Shown one piece after another: positions 21,012 to 30,462 of a DNA stretch of 33,533 nt. Origin of the DNA: Stentor coeruleus (taxonomy: Eukaryota > Ciliophora > Heterotrichea > Heterotrichida > Stentoridae). Made by a program: the position numbers and the translations under genes. The stretch spans positions 1 to 33,533 of the forward strand of contig MPUH01000815.1 in NCBI GenBank assembly GCA_001970955.1. Reading direction: 5' to 3'. Positions within the stretch are counted from its first letter, which is position 1. Each line of letters begins with the position of its first letter. Under the pieces are notes generated by a model. That model saw only the letters and a list, made by a program, of their open reading frames with translations, did not search any database and was not told the origin of the DNA.

Positions 21012-21395
21012 TATCTACTTTATAGAGTATAATAATTTGAGCTTTGAAGTTTATATAATTCATAAAAAGTCGAGTTTTAATTCGATTTTCACACATATCA
21101 TAATAAAAACAACTAAACCCTAGTTTTTGAACTCTCTTATAGCTTACTTACATACTTTAAAAAGCCTCTCTACAGCCTATAAAAAAATATTAACACCACA
21201 ACTAAATCTACCATAATAAATCATTCTCCACATATAACCCTTGCATTAATTTCCTTATATTTCCTCATCATAACCCCTCCTTCAGTTTTTTCCCTTTCAA
21301 AACCTAAAATTCGCAAAACTAAGCCAAAAAAAATAATCTAATCCAAATCAAACTCATCAGCCCACTAATCCTAATGATATTAATTTCTTTAAAAA
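21012..21395. other. Intergenic, A/C-rich 5' flank
   Basis: After a short T/G-rich part, the plus strand from about 21090 is strongly A/C-rich up to the RBR ligase ATG. No other element is recognised. Confidence 0.5.
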
Positions 21396-22892
21396 ATGTC
21401 AGACTCCGACGAAGACTGGGACATCGAAAACGAAGAAGATGACTTTTCCCAACCAATCCACATACGACAACGTTCTTTTACTATCCTCACTTTCACAGAC
21501 ATGTCCTATAAACTCCAATCATTAGTAGATGAATACAGTGAAATGTTAGAAATATCAAAAGATGAATCTTTGATCCTACTAAACTATTACAAATGGAAAC
21601 CTTATAAACTTCAAGAAGACTGGTTTGAAAATGAATCATTAATAAGAATAAAAGCAGGAATATTAGAACAATTAAATACAGATACAACAAAAACACGTGG
21701 GAAAAAACTAGGATCATTAAAACTTGTTAAAGGAACTCAAGGATGTTGTCAAATATGCTTTGAAAGTTTAGCTGAAAGAGATGCTTTAATGTGTGGACAT
21801 GTTTTTTGTTGCAATTGTTGGAGATCTTATATTGAAGATCTTATACGTCAAAATTCGATTGTTGAAGCGACATGTCCTAGTTTTGGTTGTATGTTAAAAA
21901 TCCCAGAAAGTATGGTTTTGAAATATGCTGAAGAGGAAATGAAAGAAAAATATGTGAAATTGAAATGTTGTAATTTTATTACTATGAGTCAGATGTATAA
22001 GTTTTGCCCCTTTCCGGGGTGTGAATATATAGCAGAATGTAGTTATATGGGTACATATGAAATAACCTGCAATTGTGATTTTGTTTTTTGCTTTGGCTGT
22101 GGGGAAGAAGCTCATCGACCAACCCTTTGCCATACAGTCAAAGAATGGAATACTAAAAACTCTGCTGAAAGTGAGAATATTAACTGGATTCTCGCTAACA
22201 CAAAACAATGCCCATCATGTCGAAAACCAATCGAAAAAAATCAAGGCTGCAACCATATGACTTGCTATAGAGAAATCGGAGGATGTGGTTATGAGTTCTG
22301 TTGGCTCTGTAGTGGAAAATGGTCTGAACATAGTTCTACAACAGGAGGCTACTACAAATGCAATAAATATGAAGAACTTGTTGCAAAAAATGAAGCTTTA
22401 AAATGCCAAGAAACACAACGTAAAAGTGATAAAACTGAACTTGGCAAGTATATGTGGTATTTTGAACGTTATAACAACCACTCTAAAGCACAAATTTTAG
22501 CTAAAGATAAACAAATTGGTCATATTGAAAAGAAAATGCAACAATTGCATGATATAAAACAATATCCAATAGGTGAAGTTGAGTTTTTAAAATCAGCAGT
22601 TGAACAAGTTATACGTTGTAGAAGGGTATTAAAATGGACATATGTGTTTGGATATTATTTAGGCCCAGGATTAGAAAAAAATTTATTTGAACATTTACAA
22701 GAAAAACTTGAAGAAAATACTGACCATTTGCATGAACTTGTAGAAAAACCTTTGGATGAGTTTTTGGATGTTAATAACACGGATAAATCAAAATTTTATC
22801 ATTATAAAAGCGACCTTACGAATTATTTTCAAGTCACGAAACAGTTTTTTGAAAACCTTTTAGATGGGATTGAAAACGGCTTAACTACTTAA
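21396..22892 (+). CDS. Ariadne-type RBR E3 ubiquitin ligase
   Basis: The protein has 498 residues. It starts with an acidic tail and a UBA-like region (about 35-95). RING1 is about 117-165 (CQICFESLAERDALMCGHVFC), the in-between-RING domain about 185-245 (CPFPGCEYIAEC...CNCDFVFCFGCGEEAH) and RING2 about 272-306 (CPSCRKPIEKNQGCNHMTC). By comparison with human ARIH1, Cys290 in GCNHMTC should be the catalytic cysteine that takes ubiquitin from the E2. The C-terminal Ariadne domain (about 340-498) includes WYFERYNNHSKAQ, which resembles the ARIH 'RYNNH' region. All zinc ligands in the three modules appear present, so the enzyme should be active. Order and length agree with Ariadne proteins. Confidence 0.95.
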   Translation: MSDSDEDWDIENEEDDFSQPIHIRQRSFTILTFTDMSYKLQSLVDEYSEMLEISKDESLILLNYYKWKPYKLQEDWFENESLIRIKAGILEQLNTDTTKTRGKKLGSLKLVKGTQGCCQICFESLAERDALMCGHVFCCNCWRSYIEDLIRQNSIVEATCPSFGCMLKIPESMVLKYAEEEMKEKYVKLKCCNFITMSQMYKFCPFPGCEYIAECSYMGTYEITCNCDFVFCFGCGEEAHRPTLCHTVKEWNTKNSAESENINWILANTKQCPSCRKPIEKNQGCNHMTCYREIGGCGYEFCWLCSGKWSEHSSTTGGYYKCNKYEELVAKNEALKCQETQRKSDKTELGKYMWYFERYNNHSKAQILAKDKQIGHIEKKMQQLHDIKQYPIGEVEFLKSAVEQVIRCRRVLKWTYVFGYYLGPGLEKNLFEHLQEKLEENTDHLHELVEKPLDEFLDVNNTDKSKFYHYKSDLTNYFQVTKQFFENLLDGIENGLTT

Positions 22893-23575
22893 TTAGATAT
22901 TAAAATTATGAACTTTTTTGATTTAAAAGAATTATGAATAGTGGAGAGGTTTTTTTGTAGGTTAGAGGTTAATTTTTTATGTTTGGGAAGGTTTTTTTAT
23001 TGAGGAATATGTGATATTTTTTGGTTTATAAAGTTTTGATTATGAGCTAGGGAGTTTGATTAATTGAATGTTAAAATAATCAAAAGGTTTAAAATTATAA
23101 ATATATGCTTAGAAAAATATGTATTTAAGAGATAGTATAATTTAGATTTATACATTATGATATTAACTAAATAAACTAAAAGTTGATAAATATCAAAGAT
23201 CTATTCGCATTCATTACCTAATCATTTAATCTATCAAACATATAAAATACATAATTTTATTTTCAAAACCACAACCTACAAACCTATTTTCCAAAAACCA
23301 TCACTTCCCAGCCTTAAAAGCATCCTTCAATTTCCCGTAACCTAAAAACTCTGATTTTTCTCCACAAAAACTCCTCTAAAAATCCTCTCTTCAAAAACTC
23401 TATTTTCAAACCCTTCAAAAAACCCATCTTAAAAACCTAAAACTCCCTTCTTTACTCCAAAACTTCAAAAAAACCCATAAAACATTTCTCCCATATCAAT
23501 TCATATAAAAAAAAATCACAAAAAGCATAACCTAAATATTTTCCTTCAAATTAAAACCATATTATTTCTTATCGA
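22893..23575. other. Intergenic with skew switch
   Basis: The stretch 22900-23100 is T/G-rich (3' flank). The stretch 23200-23570 is strongly A/C-rich and nearly lacks G, ending at the CCT-motif gene ATG. No RNA or repeat is seen. Confidence 0.5.
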
Positions 23576-24121
23576 ATGTTTAACAATCAAGATACATTTG
23601 AAGAACCAAATTTTCTCCCATCAGATTTTCCCCCACCTTTTTTATCGAATATTCCTCTAGAAAGTTTTGGTGCAGATTTTTATCAAAGAGACGATCAGAA
23701 TTTTTTTATGCCTCCTGCTGACTTTGAAGCATTTGAACAAGGGTTTCCTTTTATTATCGACCCTGCAATTTACCAATCATTTCAAGAAGACTTTAAAAGA
23801 CTCATTCCTGGATTCGAAATGTTTGCTGGGATGGGTAAAGACGATGTTTTCAACGAGGTAAAGCCTCAGATGATGATACCAAAAACGCAAAATACTATGC
23901 ATTCAGCGAATAAAATCGGCACGATTACTGTAGAAGAACGTAGACAAAAAGTATTGAAATTCCTTGAAAAAAGGAAGAATCGAATCTTTAAGAAGAGAAT
24001 TTCATATGCTTGTAGGAAAAGGGTTGCTGATAGTAGAGTTAGAGTGAAAGGAAGATTTGTCACAAAAGAACAAGCTGCGAAACTAGCTAAAACTCAGGAT
24101 GATATAAAAGATAGTGTTTAG
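23576..24121 (+). CDS. CCT-motif protein (putative transcription regulator)
   Basis: The protein has 181 residues, from ATG to TAG. The C-terminal region, about 121-163, is a clear CCT motif: ERRQKVLKFLEKRKNRIFKK followed by RISYACRKRVADSRVRVKGR and FV. This is the basic module of plant CONSTANS/TOC1 proteins, which contacts DNA together with NF-Y-type subunits and carries nuclear-localisation signals. The first 100 residues are acidic and rich in Phe, Pro and Asp (FLPSDFPPPFLSNIPLESFG), resembling an activation or interaction region. There is no B-box or response-regulator domain. A nuclear regulatory role is inferred. Confidence 0.88.
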   Translation: MFNNQDTFEEPNFLPSDFPPPFLSNIPLESFGADFYQRDDQNFFMPPADFEAFEQGFPFIIDPAIYQSFQEDFKRLIPGFEMFAGMGKDDVFNEVKPQMMIPKTQNTMHSANKIGTITVEERRQKVLKFLEKRKNRIFKKRISYACRKRVADSRVRVKGRFVTKEQAAKLAKTQDDIKDSV

Positions 24122-25253
24122 TTTTATGTTTTAGTTAAACATAGGCTATTTAGGTATAATGAGATGAGAAACGATTGGGATTTAAAGAAAAAAATTATAG
24201 GAACATTTTTGGAGTTTTTATGAGTTTGATTTAGTGTATATAGTTGTTTGTGTATAATTTTTGAGGTAATAATGTAATATGATTTGTCTTTAGGATATGA
24301 TGCTTGGCTTTTTTTGATTGGGCTTATAGGAATAAATTATGTGAGGAGAAGCTGTAATTCGGTTTTTATGAAGATGGCGAAGTTTTGTATAAGGAATTTT
24401 GGTTTTTTGAAGAGTTTATGTTTAAGGGTTGATTTGGTTTGGATTTATAGAATAATGGGTTTGAGGATAGTTTTGGGTTTGAGGTTATTTAGAGTTGCTG
24501 TATGGGATTTTTTTTTGTAAGGTTTAATATGCTTTATATATAGAATATGGAAGGGATTTATATAGTTTCTGTTTTTAGATATAATATTAATTTTAAAGTC
24601 TGGTGGATATGTAAACTATATAGGATATGCAAAATGTTTTTAGTTTTTATATGATATAATCAGATTATAAGTTTTATGTTTGTGTGCTAGTATATGCAAA
24701 ACTAGTAATTATAATGAAAAATTTTACTTATGATAATTATCATTTGCCCTGAGTTATAATCCTATATTTCTTTTCTGATCTTTAAATAATAATACATCAA
24801 CTAATCCCTTATGCTAGAAAACTAATATTTTAAACACCCAAACAGTTTAATATCAATAAAACCATCAACACAAAATCATAATCAACAAAAAACAATAACT
24901 TCCATGAAAAAACTCACCAAAACTAAAAACTTAAGCATCATCCAACATACCCTTAACCTACAAAATCTTAATACCAATAATTCCAAAAAAAAACTTCAAA
25001 AATCCTAATTAAAACAAAAAATTTCATCATGCACATTATCCTTAACCCGATCCAAAAAATCCAAAATACCCTAATTTATCCAAAAACCATCTAAAAATCC
25101 CAAAAAAGCCCCTTCTTCATCCATCCACCACAAAATCCACTTCAAACACAATTAAAATCTCTCATTCCAAAACTATAAAAACCCCACACAATTTGAATGA
25201 TAAAAAAATCCCTCAGGCCAAACCAGAAACCTTCCATTTGTAATTATTAAAAC
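24122..25253. other. Longest intergenic region, no gene supported
   Basis: From 24122 to about 24660 the plus strand is T/G-rich. From about 24770 to 25253 it is strongly A/C-rich with almost no G, ending at the Arp4 start. A 78-codon frame at 24284-24520 has only a TTG start and a composition forced by the T/G bias, so I do not call it. No RNA gene is recognised. Confidence 0.5.
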
Positions 25254-26543
25254 ATGTACGGAGGAGGTAATTTCTAAGTAGATGAAGTCGCAGCTCTAGT
25301 ATTAGACATAGGCAGTTACTTAACCAAAGCAGGTTATGCAGGTGATGATTCCCCACGTGTAGTAATCCCATCAGTAACATCAAAATAGATGGTTGGAACA
25401 ATAAACGACCCAAATTCAATGGAATTAGAGACCCCATTAACTTATGCAGGGGATAAAATGCTCATGAGAAGAGACTACATGCGAGTTGAGCCAGCTTTAG
25501 TTCCTCCAGAATACAAATGGCCATTAATAGAATGTTTAATAGCAGAATCAATAGGCAATGAACTTAAACTTGACTCAAAAGAACACCCAATCCTCTTATC
25601 AGAACCAAGTATGCATGATAGAGAGACTAGGATAAAAATGACAGAAATCCTTTTTGAAAAATTTCAAGTCCCAGCTCTTTATATAGTAAAAAGTGCTGTA
25701 CTTTCATCGTAAAAAATATTCAGCTTTGCATCAGGTAGATCAACAAGTTTAGTTTTAGATTCAGGAGGAAGTATAACATCAGCTGTTCCAGTTCATGATG
25801 GCTATGTTCTTCAGAAATCTATTGTAAGATTCCCTATTGGAGGTGAATATATCACTGACCTTTTATTAAAACAACTTATGGGCCAAGTGACAATCCGTCC
25901 ATCTTATAGTTTCACAAAACATATGAAAAGTTGTTATGTTGAAGGAGGAGAAATACAAGGAAATATTGAATTGACTATTGAAGAAAAGTCTTTTCCTAAT
26001 ACAGACCCAACATATCATGAATTTGCTATAAGGGAAATTGTTAAAGATATAAAAGAATCAACATTTAAAGTATCAGATAGTCCATTTTCTGATTCTGCTT
26101 TTAGTAATGTTCCTTGTGTTAATTATGAACTTCCTGATGGTTCTGTTGTTGAAATAGGAAATGAAAGGTTTAAATACCCTGAAATTTTCTTTTCTGGTGT
26201 TGAAGGTATGGTTGGGTTTACAGGTATTCATCAAATGGTATATGATTCAATTACAAGATGTGATATGGATATTCGTAGAGAGTTATATGGGAATTTAGTT
26301 GTCACAGGGGGTAATTCTTTGTTTTCAGGGTTTACTGATAGATTACAAAAGAAACTTACTGAGTTAACGACACAGAATATGAAAGTTAAATTGATTGCCC
26401 CACAGAGTAGTATTGAAAGAAGATTTAGCAGTTGGATTGGAGGGTCGATTTTAGCTTGTCTTGGAAGTTTCCAACAAATGTGGATGAGTAGGCAGGAGTA
26501 TGATGAACATGGAGCGATTTTAGTAGAAAGAAAATGCCCTTAG
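25254..26543 (+). CDS. Arp4/BAF53-like actin-related protein, three introns
   Basis: The exons are 25254-25266, 25282-25373, 25389-25708 and 25724-26543, giving 414 residues ending at TAG. The N-terminus [20 protein letters not shown] with [15 protein letters not shown] closely follows Arp4/ACTL6 (BAF53), which begin with YGGDEV and have DIGS where actin has DNGS. Phosphate-binding loop 2 is [20 protein letters not shown], and the C-terminal actin fold is intact ([19 protein letters not shown], then [20 protein letters not shown]). Arp4 is a shared subunit of nuclear INO80/SWR1, BAF and NuA4-type chromatin complexes; that role is inferred from the family. Its first exon has only 13 bases. The SGT1 gene starts 53 nt after the stop. 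Confidence 0.93.
25267..25281 (+). other. 15-nt intron 1 of the Arp4-like gene
   Basis: It reads GTAATTTCTAAGTAG, with A at position 10. Retention gives an in-frame TAA. Removal makes MYGGDEVAAL, matching the family start. Confidence 0.93.
25374..25388 (+). other. 15-nt intron 2 of the Arp4-like gene
   Basis: It reads GTAACATCAAAATAG and lies between codons, with A at position 10. Retention gives an in-frame TAG. Removal joins VVIPS to MVGT. Confidence 0.93.
25709..25723 (+). other. 15-nt intron 3 of the Arp4-like gene
   Basis: It reads GTAAAAAATATTCAG, with A at position 10 and a CAG end. Retention gives an in-frame TAA. Removal makes [20 protein letters not shown], a continuous actin fold. 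Confidence 0.95.
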
Positions 26544-26596
26544 TTAGTATAGATAGTATTTAGGCTTATGATATGGATTTTCTATAGGTATTATAA

Positions 26597-27529
26597 ATGG
26601 AATCTTTACATAAAGCTCATTCACTCTTTGTAGCAGACTTGTACTCTGAAGCTGAACCACTTTATGAAGAAGCTTCTAAAACACCAGAAACTGCTGCTGA
26701 AGCTCTGACTAGTCTTGCGTATATTAATATAAAGCAAGGACGTTTTGGCCCTGCAATTGCACAATCTGAACAAGCAATCCAGATCAATCCAAACAATTAT
26801 CTTCCATATTTACGTAAGGCTCAAGCTTTGTTTTATGATCAACATTTCTCAGCGGCTCAAGAACTCTTTTTACATTGCAATAGCTTAAAAGAAGCCTCAG
26901 CATCATCTTGGATACAAAAATGTGAATCTGAACTTAAGCATTCTATGACTAAAGAGGTCTATACTTGGTTTCAGAGTAATGAAGATGTCCATTTAATATT
27001 TTTTGTCAAGACTAACTCTGCTGAAGATGTCAAATTGGAAATCAACTCAGATTTTGTTAGTATAAAAGCTAAGACAGTGACTGGGTCAGAGTTTTTGTCT
27101 AGTGTAAAGCTATCTATGAATATTGATCCTGTGAGATCTAAATTTACAGTAATGCCTAATAAAGTTGAGGTTGTTTTAAAGAAAATAGAAGTTGTTAATT
27201 GGCATACTTTGGAACCTGTTAAGGCAGAAGAAATAAGACCTTCATATCCTACATCAAGTAAAAAACCTAAAGATTGGTCTAAAATTGATAGAGAACTCGA
27301 AGAAGAGCTGAAAAAGGAAAAACCTGAAGGTGAAGCTGCATTGAATGAACTTTTTAAACAGATTTATGATAACTCAGATGAAGACACACGGAGAGCTATG
27401 ATTAAAAGCTATCAAACCTCAGGGGGAACTGTACTTTCAACTAACTGGAAGGAAGTTAAGGAAAAGGATTATGAAGGTAGGGACCGCCCTGATCCACCTA
27501 AAGGACAAGCATGGGCAAAACCTAATTAA
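26597..27529 (+). CDS. SGT1: SGT1 co-chaperone (TPR-CS-SGS)
   Basis: The protein has 310 residues, from ATG to TAA, with the full three-part layout of SGT1/SUGT1. Three TPR units span about 1-115 (for example [20 protein letters not shown]). A CS (p23-like) domain spans about 120-205 ([20 protein letters not shown]). The SGS domain spans about 218-310 ([20 protein letters not shown], then [20 protein letters not shown] and [10 protein letters not shown]). SGT1 works with Hsp90 and Skp1 in kinetochore assembly and SCF ubiquitin ligase activation. Length and domain order are normal. It lies only 53 nt downstream of the Arp4-like gene on the same strand, so its promoter must be very short or overlap that gene. 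Confidence 0.95.
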   Translation: MESLHKAHSLFVADLYSEAEPLYEEASKTPETAAEALTSLAYINIKQGRFGPAIAQSEQAIQINPNNYLPYLRKAQALFYDQHFSAAQELFLHCNSLKEASASSWIQKCESELKHSMTKEVYTWFQSNEDVHLIFFVKTNSAEDVKLEINSDFVSIKAKTVTGSEFLSSVKLSMNIDPVRSKFTVMPNKVEVVLKKIEVVNWHTLEPVKAEEIRPSYPTSSKKPKDWSKIDRELEEELKKEKPEGEAALNELFKQIYDNSDEDTRRAMIKSYQTSGGTVLSTNWKEVKEKDYEGRDRPDPPKGQAWAKPN

Positions 27530-27836
27530 CTAGAAAAAATATCCTTACTTTTCAATACTAATATATATAAAATATATACTAAAACTAAAGAAGGCTATAT
27601 AACTTTTATAAGGAATACTTATATTATCAATTAACAAAACTTAATAATTATCCAGAACAATTTTTGTTTATAATCTTATGAATAAATCACCCATATATAT
27701 ATATTTTACACATAAACTAAATATTAAAAAAAAATATATACTATTTACACATACTATAAAAATTCATATCTTAACATACAAATCTTAAAATCTAATAATT
27801 TAATACACTCATACCATTATTTAAACCCAAAAACTA
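27530..27836. other. Intergenic between convergent genes
   Basis: Plain AT-rich DNA with several TATATA runs; shared 3' flank of SGT1 and the minus-strand gene. No element is recognised. Confidence 0.45.
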
Positions 27837-28199
27837 TTATTTCCTAACCCTCACCGGCGAAATCAATCCATCCGGTATATACACATTTGATTCAAAACAA
27901 TACAATTTCGATTCGATTTCATTAAGTCTTCTATAAAACGTATTGTTTACTTCCTTTACATTTAAATCAAGTTTCTGTAATTTCCCCCTAGACCCAAACT
28001 GTTTATTTTTAACAATATTTTTTTCTCTTGGGATGAGATTTTCCTTACTTTTTTTCACAACAATATTTATTAAAGATATCCTTGTTTTAGACTCAGCTGA
28101 TGAACTCCTAGTTTTATTGACTAAATTAATTTCTGTTTCTTTTCTAACAAGACTTCGTCCAGAGCCTATTTTGATAAGAGTTAAAGGTCGTGTGCTCAT
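27837..28199 (-). CDS. Small basic hypothetical protein
   Basis: An ATG-started frame of 120 codons ends with TAA. The product is Lys/Arg/Ser/Asn-rich, with an N-terminal basic stretch (MSTRPLTLIKIGSGRSLVRK) and a more ordered C-terminal part (residues about 78-105, LDLNVKEVNNTFYRRLNEIE) that could form a helix. It ends with IPDGLISPVRVRK. No family is recognised. The plus-strand frame 27943-28212 over the same bases looks like its shadow. The start lies 120 nt from the RNase P RNA gene, which is divergent to it. Confidence 0.65.
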   Translation of the reverse strand: MSTRPLTLIKIGSGRSLVRKETEINLVNKTRSSSAESKTRISLINIVVKKSKENLIPREKNIVKNKQFGSRGKLQKLDLNVKEVNNTFYRRLNEIESKLYCFESNVYIPDGLISPVRVRK

Positions 28200-28293
28200 A
28201 TTTAAATATTAACGTAAATGGGTATTTTGATTGAGAAAAAAAAATACAATTTTTTGATGATGATCCCATGTAAATAATATAAGAAAATAAGGA

Positions 28294-28302
28294 GTATATA
28301 TG
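28294..28302 (+). promoter_or_regulatory. TATA-like element before the RNase P RNA
   Basis: A TATATAT run lies about 22-29 nt upstream of the inferred 5' end of the RNA, the spacing expected for a TATA box of an external Pol III promoter. AT-rich DNA makes such runs common, so this is suggestive only. Confidence 0.35.
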
Positions 28303-28322
28303 AAAATGAGAAGATTATAGGT

Positions 28323-28545
28323 GGATTAAGACCAAGTTTGCGCCTAGATAAGCACTAAAAGCGAAAGCTCAATTATCTGGGAAGGTCTGAGGTGCCCGTC
28401 ACCCGAGAGGGGATGCATGAAAATGCAGAAATGGCCAACAGAAACAAACCAGTTACTGTGTTGAAAGGGTCATAAGGCATGATTCTTAGTACAATGCGCA
28501 AAGGCTGAAAGGCTAACTCAATTCAGACTACTCTGGTCTTAATCC
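28323..28545 (+). ncRNA. RNase P RNA
   Basis: This GC-richer island carries the universal core of RNase P RNA. CR-I is GGGAAGGTCTGAG at about 28379-28391, and CR-V is CAATTCAGACTAC at 28519-28531; both match human H1 RNA almost letter for letter. AGGTCTGA can pair with TCAGACT to form helix P4. CCAACAGAAACAAACCAG at about 28435-28452 fits CR-II/III (bacterial form ACAGAGAGCAAACCG). The ends pair as a perfect 12-bp P1 stem, GGATTAAGACCA (28323-28334) with TGGTCTTAATCC (28534-28545). The RNA processes the 5' ends of tRNA precursors. At about 223 nt it is compact compared with human (341 nt). It is not RNase MRP: CR-I is of the P type (GGAAGGTCTGAG) and CR-V is P-like. Confidence 0.93.
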
Positions 28546-28550
28546 TTTTT
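28546..28550 (+). terminator. Pol III T-run terminator
   Basis: Five T residues follow directly after the closing P1 stem of the RNase P RNA, the usual Pol III stop signal. Confidence 0.75.
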
Positions 28551-28912
28551 ATGTTCGGGTTTAGGGAAATATACTGTGATTAAGAGATTTTTGTAATTTT
28601 TATTGATGCTTTAGAAGGTGATATCAGATTTTATGATGATTAGGGTGGATAAGATAAGTATTAGCTTTGAAGGAGAGGAATTTTTAAGGTTGATGGGAAG
28701 TATTTTTTAGTTTATTTGATGAGATTTTAGTTTTTTTTTGAGAAATATGATAAGAATTTAGCAAATTTTTACTGTTATGATACTATTTAACATATCTAAA
28801 ACACTCTCCTATCACAACAAAATCCTAACACCTCACCAACCCTTAATCCAATCTCCATATCTACCTAAAATTTTCACAATATTATATTTGAATTCTTATA
28901 TATTTATATGCA
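28551..28912. other. Intergenic, T/G-rich then A/C-rich
   Basis: This is T/G-rich after the RNase P RNA, becoming A/C-rich from about 28785, as expected for the 3' flank of the minus-strand gene ending at 28913. Nothing else is recognised. Confidence 0.45.
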
Positions 28913-29542
28913 TCAATACCTTCTCGATGCAGCCTGCTTGAAAAAACTTTCCTTCAAGGATTTCTTTTCAATCAAAACCAGATTCATAAATTTCTCCCTA
29001 AACTCATCCGTATCCTTAAACTTACAATTTCCCAATATATGTTCATAGTTTTGAGTATAATCCTCTTTATCATATCCAGATTTACTATAATTATACATAT
29101 GTAAACTTGGAGTTTTAGCTTTAACTCTAGAGCTTTCTTCAAATTTATGATAAAGATCAGGAGTTTGTCTTGCTGTTATACTAAATAAGTTTTTAATTCT
29201 AGTGCTATCAGTTAATTCATCTTTAGTTGACACAGAAAGGGCAAATGGTATAGGTTCATCTTTAAAAATACTTTTTCTACATGATAAACAGTCAAGAGAA
29301 TCGTTTTCGCTTATACTTGATAAGTCGCAGTCTTCGAAAATTTCACACAATTCATCAAGATCACCTTTACAAGCTCGGATTTTTACTATACGTCCAGGTT
29401 GGCATGTATTGAAAATCCGAAGAGGTGGTGGGGATGATGGGATTAGTGGACTTTCAGAGAATGAGGCTTCTGTTTGAGTTCCTTTTTCTGATGAGTAGGA
29501 AGGGTTTTTACAATTTCGACATAGACAGTGGCCAGAAGACAT
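28913..29542 (-). CDS. Hypothetical protein with Cys-rich N-terminus
   Basis: An ATG-started frame of 209 codons ends with TGA, the only confident TGA stop in this window. The N-terminus MSSGHCLCRNCKNPSYSS has a CxCxxC cluster. A second pair, CLSCRKSIF, lies near residue 84, so the four or five Cys could bind zinc, though no known fold is recognised. Between them is a Pro/Ser-rich linker and an acidic stretch, GDLDELCEIFEDCDLSSISE. The C-terminal part is charged and probably helical (DTDEFREKFMNLVLIEKKSL). No membrane segment is present. The composition suggests a cytoplasmic protein of unknown role. Confidence 0.72.
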   Translation of the reverse strand: MSSGHCLCRNCKNPSYSSEKGTQTEASFSESPLIPSSPPPLRIFNTCQPGRIVKIRACKGDLDELCEIFEDCDLSSISENDSLDCLSCRKSIFKDEPIPFALSVSTKDELTDSTRIKNLFSITARQTPDLYHKFEESSRVKAKTPSLHMYNYSKSGYDKEDYTQNYEHILGNCKFKDTDEFREKFMNLVLIEKKSLKESFFKQAASRRY

Positions 29543-29731
29543 TTTAATTAAAGTTTTATCGAATTGGAAATTATGAGATTTTTATTTTATTTTTTTTTGA
29601 TGGAAAGGGTTGAATAGGTTGTTTTTGATAAGGGTTTTATAGGAAGGTAGGGTAATTAAGACTTGATAAGGATTTTAGGGTTTTTGATATGATGATTTTT
29701 TATTAAAAATAAGAGAGAATTTGGAAGTTGA

Positions 29732-30010
29732 TTGGAGGATTTTATTAGAAAATTTTATAACCTAGTCTTACTTTCCCTATGTTTATTTCAAAAACTAATT
29801 AAAGTTATAAAAATATACACAAACTCTATTACTAAAACACTTCAAATTGAAGCTGAAAATTTATTAGAAAAAGTGTTAAAGCAAATAAAGTTATTGAAGT
29901 ATAAAAATATAATAGATGAACTTAAAAATGCTTGAGAATAATTAAAAAGAATATGTGAAAATTGTAAGCATGAAAGAAATGAGCTTAAAGATGATATTGA
30001 AATCCTGTAA
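29732..30010 (+). pseudogene. Coiled-coil gene remnant (tentative)
   Basis: One frame runs from about 29732 to TAA at 30008-30010 and keeps coding character (EAENLLEKVLKQIKLLKYKN, then LKRICENCKHERNELKDDIE), but it has no ATG and is broken by TGA at 29933 and TAA at 29939. The two stops are close together with coding-like sequence on both sides. No 15-nt GTA...YAG segment covers them. It may be the remains of a coiled-coil gene; chance coding-like bias in AT-rich DNA is the alternative. Confidence 0.3.
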
Positions 30011-30462
30011 ATTTAGTACGACTTTAGATTTTAAATAGTTAAAAAAAATATTTGAATTTATCATTATTTAGTAAGTAAATTGTTTAAAAAGCACTTTTGT
30101 TAAATTATATAATTAAGTTAAACAGAAAATAATCTTAATTAAAATAAAAAAAAATTAAACAAACTTACCTTTAAACAACTACAAATAAACATATAATCCT
30201 TTGCCTATATATATTCAAAAATTTTTAAACCCATAACAAAGCTTTTAAATCCTAATTTCAAATGCTAATTAATTATATTTTTACCTAATTTCCTTTTAAA
30301 AACTATATCTTAATTCTAATATTCCCATCTTATTCTAATAATAATAATTTTTATAACAAAAAAAGCATATAAACTTTCTATAGTTTTTACAATAAACGTA
30401 ACAGTATTTTCATTTATCGCTGATTAGTTATTCAGAATTATTACAAAATATAATAATTCATA
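30011..30462. other. Intergenic, A/C-rich 5' flank
   Basis: From about 30130 the plus strand is A/C-rich and G-poor up to the next ATG at 30463. No RNA or repeat is seen. Confidence 0.5.

Noticed and set aside
24284..24520. 78-codon plus-strand frame rich in Leu, Phe, Gly, Val
   Set aside because: It has only a TTG start, lies in T/G-biased DNA that produces such residues by chance, and has no recognisable family.
28323..28545. RNase MRP RNA or SRP RNA
   Set aside because: CR-I reads GGAAGGTCTGAG and CR-V CAATTCAGACTAC, the RNase P forms, and the SRP Alu or S-domain motifs are absent.
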